From Nocardioides sp. NBC_00368 (lineage in GTDB: Bacteria; Actinomycetota; Actinomycetes; Propionibacteriales; Nocardioidaceae), in the NCBI RefSeq assembly GCF_036090055.1, contig NZ_CP107970.1, positions 1,428,501 through 1,492,500 on the forward strand: a stretch of 64,000 bases of DNA, read 5' to 3'. This document shows, in pieces, positions 59,784-64,000 of this stretch. Made by a program: the position numbers and the translations under genes. Numbering within the stretch: the first letter of the stretch is position 1; each line of letters starts with the position of its first letter. The notes beneath the pieces are model-generated. The model was not told the DNA's origin. It made no database searches and saw only the letters and a program-made list of their open reading frames with translations.

Positions 59784-59834
59784 TCAGCGCCGGAGTGGGT
59801 CCGGCGTCGTCGTGCTCATCGCGCGCTGCTGCAT
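59784..59834 (-). CDS. Threonine-rich leader peptide of thrS
   Basis: A 16-residue ORF, MQQRAMSTTTPDPLRR, with three consecutive ACG threonine codons (59813-59805) and an AAGGTG ribosome-binding site six bases before the ATG. A 7-bp hairpin (CGCCGGA/TCCGGCG, 59806-59788) begins inside the last Thr codon. The same TCCGG could instead pair with CCGGA in the terminator arm, giving an antiterminator if a ribosome stalls on the Thr codons. This is the classic layout of amino-acid attenuation; it is too short for standard gene finders. Inferred from sequence only. Confidence 0.68.
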   Translation of the reverse strand: MQQRAMSTTTPDPLRR

Positions 59835-59886
59835 GCCATTCACCTTAACGGCTCACCGTCGCGTACGCATCCAGGATTCCGGGCCC

Positions 59887-60654
59887 TCAGAGCTCGGTCG
59901 TGTCCAGGAGCTCGCCCAGCTCCTCGCGGGAGAGGTCGCGCATGTCGCCCGGCTTCATCGTGCCCAGCCGGACCGGGCCGATCCGGGTGCGGGTCAGGCG
60001 GGTGACCGGGTGGCCGAGGTGGTCGAGGAGGCGGCGCACGATGCGGTTGCGTCCCTCGTGGATGACCAGCTCGATGATCGACTTGTCCTTGCGGGTCTCC
60101 ATGATCCGGGCCTTGGTCACGGTGACCGGGCCGTCCTCGAGGGTGACGCCGGCCAGGAGCCGCTTGCGTACGTTGGGGAAGACCTCGCCCTTGACCTCGG
60201 CGACGTAGGTCTTGTCGACCTCGTAGCTGGGGTGGGCCAGCCGGTGGGCGAAGTCGCCGTCGTTGGTGAGGATGATCAGGCCCTCGGTGTCGGTGTCGAG
60301 ACGGCCGACGTGGAAGAGGCGCTCCGGGCGGTCGGCGACGAGGTCCGAGAGGTTGCGGCGGCCCTCGGGATCGCTCATCGTGGAGACCACGCCACGCGGC
60401 TTGTTGAGGACCAGGTAGACCTTGCCGGAGATCGGCGGGAGACGCTTGCCGCCGACGCGTACGACGTCCTTGCCGGGGTCGACCTTGGTGCCGAGGCGGG
60501 TGACGACCTCGCCGTTGACCTCGACCTCGCCGTTGAGCATCAGGATCTCGCTGCCGCGGCGCGACGCGATGCCGGCCAGGGCCAGCAGCTTCTGGAGCCG
60601 GATCAGGCCCTCGTCGTCCAGCGGCAGATCATCACGCTCAGGAAGCTCACTCAC
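59887..60654 (-). CDS. rluB: 23S rRNA pseudouridine synthase (RluB/RsuA family)
   Basis: 255 aa. An S4-type RNA-binding domain (about 18-65; RLQKLLALAGIASRRGSEILMLNGEVEVNG) is followed by the catalytic domain with D120 in FHVGRLDTDTEGLIILTNDG and the C-terminal RNRIVRRLLDHLGHPVTRLTR. It isomerises a uridine in rRNA. It overlaps scpB by 4 bp. Downstream on the same strand is the thrS leader rather than tyrA as in relatives. Confidence 0.93.
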   Translation of the reverse strand: MSELPERDDLPLDDEGLIRLQKLLALAGIASRRGSEILMLNGEVEVNGEVVTRLGTKVDPGKDVVRVGGKRLPPISGKVYLVLNKPRGVVSTMSDPEGRRNLSDLVADRPERLFHVGRLDTDTEGLIILTNDGDFAHRLAHPSYEVDKTYVAEVKGEVFPNVRKRLLAGVTLEDGPVTVTKARIMETRKDKSIIELVIHEGRNRIVRRLLDHLGHPVTRLTRTRIGPVRLGTMKPGDMRDLSREELGELLDTTEL

Positions 60655-61334
60655 GGGGTCGATTCTCCCGCATCCTCAGAGTCGGACCCATTCGCCGCAG
60701 CCTCTTCGGGCTGCGCGGCCAGCGCTTCCTGGCTGACCTGCTCGGTCAGCTCCTCCTCCATGTCGGCGAGGTCGGGCAGGTAGGGAGCCAGCTCGGGCAG
60801 CTCGCCGAGGTCGGTGATGCCGATCCGCTCGAGGAAGTAGCCGGTGGTGCGATAGAGGTTGGCGCCGGTCTCGTGGTCCTGACCAGCCTCTTCGACGAGA
60901 CCGCGGGTGAGCAGTGTGCGCATCACGCCGTCGACGTTGACGCCACGGATCGCGGACACCCGGGCACGCGAGACGGGCTGCTTGTAGGCCACCACGGCGA
61001 GCGTCTCCAGCGCCGCCTGGGTCAGCCGGGCCTGCTGGCCCTCGAGCACGAAGCCTCCGACCACCTCGGCGTACGCCTCGCGGGTGTAGAACCGCCAGCC
61101 ACCGGCGACGTTGCGCAGGTCGAAGCCGCGGCCCTGCTCGGTGTACTCGGCGGAAAGGCCCTCCAGGGACGCGACCACCTCGGCGGTCGGGTGGCCCACG
61201 GCCGAGGCGAGCGCGGCCGCCTCGAGCGGCTCGTCGGCGACCATCAGCACCGCCTCGAGCGCCGGGCGCAGATCGGCGAAATCGATCGCGAGCGTCTCGT
61301 CCCCGTCGGTCGATCCTGTCGAGACCTCAGTCAT
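60651..61334 (-). CDS. scpB: Segregation and condensation protein B
   Basis: 227 aa from the ATG at 61334. Two winged-helix domains: LRPALEAVLMVADEPLEAAALA ... (about 12-95) and QAALETLAVVAYKQPVSRARVSAIRGVNVDGVMRTLLTRGLVEEAG (about 95-165). The C-terminus is acidic. ScpB binds ScpA and the SMC heads in chromosome organisation. It overlaps scpA by 8 bp. Confidence 0.95.
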   Translation of the reverse strand: MTEVSTGSTDGDETLAIDFADLRPALEAVLMVADEPLEAAALASAVGHPTAEVVASLEGLSAEYTEQGRGFDLRNVAGGWRFYTREAYAEVVGGFVLEGQQARLTQAALETLAVVAYKQPVSRARVSAIRGVNVDGVMRTLLTRGLVEEAGQDHETGANLYRTTGYFLERIGITDLGELPELAPYLPDLADMEEELTEQVSQEALAAQPEEAAANGSDSEDAGESTP

Positions 61335-62238
61335 CGTCCTTCTCCCCATCGTCGGCGCCGCCCTCGGCAGGCGGCTGCCCCTCGAACTCGTCCTGGATCA
61401 GCTCATCGACGTCGAGCGCCCCGTCGCCGGTCCAGCGTACGGTCAGCTCGCCCAGCGCGGTGACCTGGTCGAAGGCGACCGCGCCCTCGCGGAACAGCTC
61501 CAGCAGCGAGAGGAACCGGGCCACCGTGGTCAGCGTGTCGGGCGAGTCGGAGCACAGTCCGCGGAAGGTGATCTGTCCCGAGGCGCGCAACCGCTCGATG
61601 ACCAGCGCCGCCTGCTCCTTGACCGACACCTTCGAGCCGTGGATGTGGGCCAGCCCGATCTCGGGCGGCCCGGGCTTGGGCGCCATCGCGGCCGCAGCGA
61701 GCTGGGCGAACTGCTCCAGCCCGATGCCGATGAGCACCTCGGGCAGCAGGCCCGCATAGCGCGGCTCGAGCTGCACCGAGCGCGGGTGGCGCTTGGACTC
61801 CTTCGCCAGTCGCTCCCCGAAGACGGCCGCCACCTGCTTGAACGCCTTGTACTGCAGCAGCCGGGCGAAGAGGAGGTCGCGCGCCTCGAGCAGCGCGAGG
61901 TCCTCCTCGTCCTCGACGTCACCCTGGGGCAGCAGCCGGGCAGCCTTCAGGTCGAGCAGCGTGCTCGCCACCAGCAGGAAGTTGGAGGTCTGGTCAAGGT
62001 CCCAGGCGCCCTTTCCGCTCTCGGCGGCGCCCTTCTTCACGTAGGCGATGAACTCGTCGGTCACCGTGGCCAGCGAGACCTCGGTGATGTCGAGCTTGTG
62101 CTTGGCGATCAGGCTGAGCAGCAGGTCGAAGGGTCCCTCGAAGTTGCCGAGGTGCACCTCGAATCCGCCGGCACCACCCGACTCCTGCTCCTCGGCCCCG
62201 TCCGGGGCTTGTGTCATCTGAGTGACCGTCACCGTCAC
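61327..62238 (-). CDS. scpA: Segregation and condensation protein A (kleisin)
   Basis: 303 aa from the GTG at 62238, overlapping the upstream gene by 4 bp. The kleisin N-terminus reads FEVHLGNFEGPFDLLLSLIAKHKLDITEVSLATVTDEFI (about 26-65), and SNFLLVASTLLDLKAARLLP follows. The C-terminal winged helix is at about 215-275. ScpA closes the SMC ring. An unrelated Jet/Mks-type kleisin (jetA) is also in this window, so the cell has two SMC systems here. Confidence 0.95.
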   Translation of the reverse strand: MTVTVTQMTQAPDGAEEQESGGAGGFEVHLGNFEGPFDLLLSLIAKHKLDITEVSLATVTDEFIAYVKKGAAESGKGAWDLDQTSNFLLVASTLLDLKAARLLPQGDVEDEEDLALLEARDLLFARLLQYKAFKQVAAVFGERLAKESKRHPRSVQLEPRYAGLLPEVLIGIGLEQFAQLAAAAMAPKPGPPEIGLAHIHGSKVSVKEQAALVIERLRASGQITFRGLCSDSPDTLTTVARFLSLLELFREGAVAFDQVTALGELTVRWTGDGALDVDELIQDEFEGQPPAEGGADDGEKDDD

Positions 62239-62600
62239 TCGGCGAGCCGGTGCACGAGGGCGCTGTCTTCCCCGTACTCCTCCAGGTCGGCCAGCACGAT
62301 CGCGAGCGCCTCGCGCACCAGCCGGCCGCGGTCGACCGCGATGCTGTGCTTGGCGCGCAGGCTGAGCCGGGCGTGCTCGAGGTCGAGCAGCTCCTCGGAG
62401 GTGATGTAGACGGTCATCTTCTCGTCATGCCGTACGCGGCCGCTGGACCGCTTCTTCGCAGCCGGCGCCTCCGCGTCGGGCTCGGGCACGGCGTGGACCG
62501 GACGGGCCTTCGCCTCGGCGGCGGCCGCCGGGGCGGCACCGTCGGACGTACGCCGGAAGAGGTCGTCAGCGGCGGGAACCCTCACTCGCCTCGTTGCCAT
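62235..62600 (-). CDS. Ribbon-helix-helix-like protein between parA and scpA
   Basis: 121 aa from the ATG at 62600. The N-terminal half is Ala/Pro-rich and disordered. The C-terminal half (about 58-115) has HDEKMTVYITSEELLDLEHARLSLRAKHSIAVDRGRLVREALAIVLADLEEYG, which looks like a ribbon-helix-helix or related DNA-binding fold. It overlaps both parA (19 bp) and scpA (4 bp), so it is cotranscribed; a role with ParA in segregation is inferred from position. Confidence 0.78.
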   Translation of the reverse strand: MATRRVRVPAADDLFRRTSDGAAPAAAAEAKARPVHAVPEPDAEAPAAKKRSSGRVRHDEKMTVYITSEELLDLEHARLSLRAKHSIAVDRGRLVREALAIVLADLEEYGEDSALVHRLAE

Positions 62601-63571
62601 CGGGCCAGCACCTCCTTGGCGAGCATCCGGTAGGAGTCGGCACCGGTGGAGCTGGAGGCGTACTCGGTGATGGGCTCGCCGACCACCGTGGAGTCGGCGA
62701 ACTTCACCGTGCGCCGGATGACGCTGTGGAAGACGCGGTCGCCCCATCCGTTGACCAGGGTCTCCATGACCTCGCGGCTGTGCATGGTGCGGCTGTCGTA
62801 CATCGTGCCCAGTATTCCGTCGATCTTCAGACGCGGGTTGAGCCGCTCCTGAACCTTGTCGATGGTGTCCTTGAGCAGGGCGACACCGCGCAGCGCGAAG
62901 TATTCGCACTCCAGCGGGACGACGACCGAGTCGGAGGCGGTCAGCGCGTTGACGGTCAGCAGGCCGAGGCTCGGCTGGCAGTCGATCAGGATCACGTCGT
63001 AGTCGGCGACGGCCGGGGCCAGGGCGCGGGCCAGGGTCTGCTCGCGGGCGACCTCCTGGACGAGCTGCACCTCGGCGGCGGAGAGGTCGATGTTGGCCGG
63101 GAGCAGGTCGACGCCGTCGATGCCGGAGGGCACGACCACGTCCTGGAGCGTGATGTCGCGCTCCATCAGCAGGTTGTAGACGGTCAGCTCGATCTCGTTG
63201 GGCTGGAGCCCGAGACCGACCGAGAGCGACCCCTGCGGGTCGAAGTCGACGAGGAGGACCTTGCGGCCGTGCTCGGCCAGCGCGGCACCCAGGTTGATCG
63301 TGGTCGTGGTCTTGCCGACGCCGCCCTTCTGGTTGACCATCGCCACGGTGCGGGCGGGGCCGCCGGTGGCGGGACCGGGCTCGGGGAGGTTGGGCCAGGG
63401 CCGACCGGTCGGACCCATCTTGTTCTTGCCCGGGGAGTCGAAGGAACCCGCGTCGGGCTCAGGGGCGTTGGCGCGCAGTCTGGCCGAGGGCGGATAGGCC
63501 GGCGGCGCCGGCGTCTGCGGAGGCATCTGCGGCGCGGTCGCGCCACCTGCTCCGAAATAGCTGTCTTCCAT
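62582..63571 (-). CDS. ParA-family ATPase (Soj-like, Rv1708 type)
   Basis: 329 aa. A Pro/Ala-rich N-terminal extension (1-72) precedes the deviant Walker A KGGVGKTTT (82-90), then VLLVDFDPQGSLSVGLGL, DVILIDCQPSLGLLTVNAL and VPLECEYFALRGVALL. It is the scpA-linked ParA of actinobacteria (Rv1708), not the parAB pair near the origin. It is the first gene of the block on the minus strand. Confidence 0.92.
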   Translation of the reverse strand: MEDSYFGAGGATAPQMPPQTPAPPAYPPSARLRANAPEPDAGSFDSPGKNKMGPTGRPWPNLPEPGPATGGPARTVAMVNQKGGVGKTTTTINLGAALAEHGRKVLLVDFDPQGSLSVGLGLQPNEIELTVYNLLMERDITLQDVVVPSGIDGVDLLPANIDLSAAEVQLVQEVAREQTLARALAPAVADYDVILIDCQPSLGLLTVNALTASDSVVVPLECEYFALRGVALLKDTIDKVQERLNPRLKIDGILGTMYDSRTMHSREVMETLVNGWGDRVFHSVIRRTVKFADSTVVGEPITEYASSSTGADSYRMLAKEVLARWQRGE

Positions 63572-63829
63572 TCCTCCACCCCCGGTTCAGTTGCCGCGGC
63601 CCTGGGATGATCACGGCGTGCGGGTCTATATGTCGACACGGCGACTCTAAGACCCAGATCTGCGCGACTCTAGGAGCCGCGCCGGGCGTGTCACAAGGCA
63701 AATCCTGGTGATTCTGCTACGCGATCCGAATCTGTTGATGACCTGTGCACTTGGCGCCCCGCCGGCCCCACAGGGAGGGCCTTCGATGTGGAGAAACCTG
63801 TGGATGGATCTCCGCCCGATCGGCTGCGG

Positions 63830-63976
63830 TCAGTGCGACTTGCGGCGCTTCTGGAACTGGTCGTAGGCCTTGGTCGCAGCGTCCTTGATCTTCTTCTGGT
63901 TCTCGGGCTTGCGAGCCTCGTTGGCGATCTTGGCGATGGCCGCGACGACGACGGGGTTCTTCAGTAGCTTGCGCAC
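63830..63976 (-). CDS. Small basic helical protein
   Basis: 48 aa from the GTG at 63976 to a TGA at 63832-63830. It is Lys/Arg/Ala-rich: NPVVVAAIAKIANEARKPEN in the middle and DQFQKRRKSH at the end. Codon third positions are strongly G/C, which supports a real gene. No family is recognised; very small basic proteins of this type are seen in related actinobacteria. The 258 bp between it and parA hold an AT-richer stretch with no clear feature. Confidence 0.6.
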   Translation of the reverse strand: MRKLLKNPVVVAAIAKIANEARKPENQKKIKDAATKAYDQFQKRRKSH

Positions 63977-64000
63977 GATGCCACGCTAGCGGACGCCGGC

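Noticed and set aside
59680..59886. T-box riboswitch upstream of thrS
   Set aside because: No T-box sequence or specifier-loop architecture is seen; the leader ORF with Thr codons explains the region better.

Overview
The window is high-GC DNA from an actinobacterium, most likely a Nocardioidaceae-type genome (Nocardioides or a close relative). Evidence for this includes strong G/C third-position bias, many GTG starts and GTGA/ATGA gene overlaps, a tRNA without an encoded CCA, and two gene blocks syntenic with mycobacterial chromosomes. The first block is pgsA-like/DUF881/sbp/DUF881/gcvH/garA/ftsR/nuclease. The second is parA/scpA/scpB/rluB/tyrA/cmk/plsC/der. It is a chromosomal segment; no complete insertion sequence, CRISPR array or prophage was seen.

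Layout. 1-8.4 kb holds the left conserved block: the tail of an MmyB-type regulator, then a minus-strand run of bifunctional nuclease, FtsR, GarA, GcvH, DUF881, Sbp, DUF881, a degenerate CDP-alcohol phosphatidyltransferase and two CNNM/CorC membrane proteins. 8.7-18.7 kb is accessory: a Tat-exported cholesterol-oxidase-like GMC enzyme, small unknowns, an HNH/DUF222 (13E12-like) gene, a repeat-rich intergenic region with a 91-nt cloverleaf-forming element, a gamma-glutamyltransferase-like protein, a Ca2+/H+ antiporter and a Tat-exported GH109 enzyme. 18.8-24.4 kb is a Wadjet/Mks-type SMC operon (JetA, JetB, JetC) without an adjacent jetD. 24.5-32 kb has an L,D-transpeptidase, an SRPBCC protein and a complete fructose PTS locus: ptsI divergent from fruR-fruK-fruA-ptsH.

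32.7-40 kb is a tight minus-strand run of five genes: an HMA (CxxC) metal chaperone, a class V aminotransferase/cysteine-desulfurase fold, an unknown protein fused to an HMA domain, a fold-type III (Y4yA-like) PLP decarboxylase, and a cysteine synthase-rhodanese fusion. A GAP-family membrane protein and a threonine aldolase lie upstream. I do not recognise this as a described pathway; metal-linked sulfur/amino-acid chemistry is inferred. 40-47.4 kb holds a flavin monooxygenase, LuxR and ArsR regulators, a secreted protein, a HelD/HelR-type RNA polymerase-associated ATPase and tRNA-Pro(GGG). 47.5-50.3 kb is a gluconate uptake and phosphorylation locus. 50.3-52.9 kb has an unknown gene, a VOC and DinB/MDMPI pair and a divergent MarR.

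53-63.6 kb is the second conserved block (der, plsC, cmk, tyrA ... rluB, scpB, scpA, an RHH-like protein, parA). It is interrupted by three accessory genes: VOC, AraC and a short threonyl-tRNA synthetase lacking TGS and editing domains. That thrS has a leader not explained by protein annotation: a 16-codon leader ORF with three consecutive Thr codons, a hairpin over those codons, a 14-bp terminator-like hairpin, and an 11-bp stem that sequesters the thrS Shine-Dalgarno. This is a candidate threonine attenuator and, with the cloverleaf element and the PLP/HMA operon, the most interesting content here.
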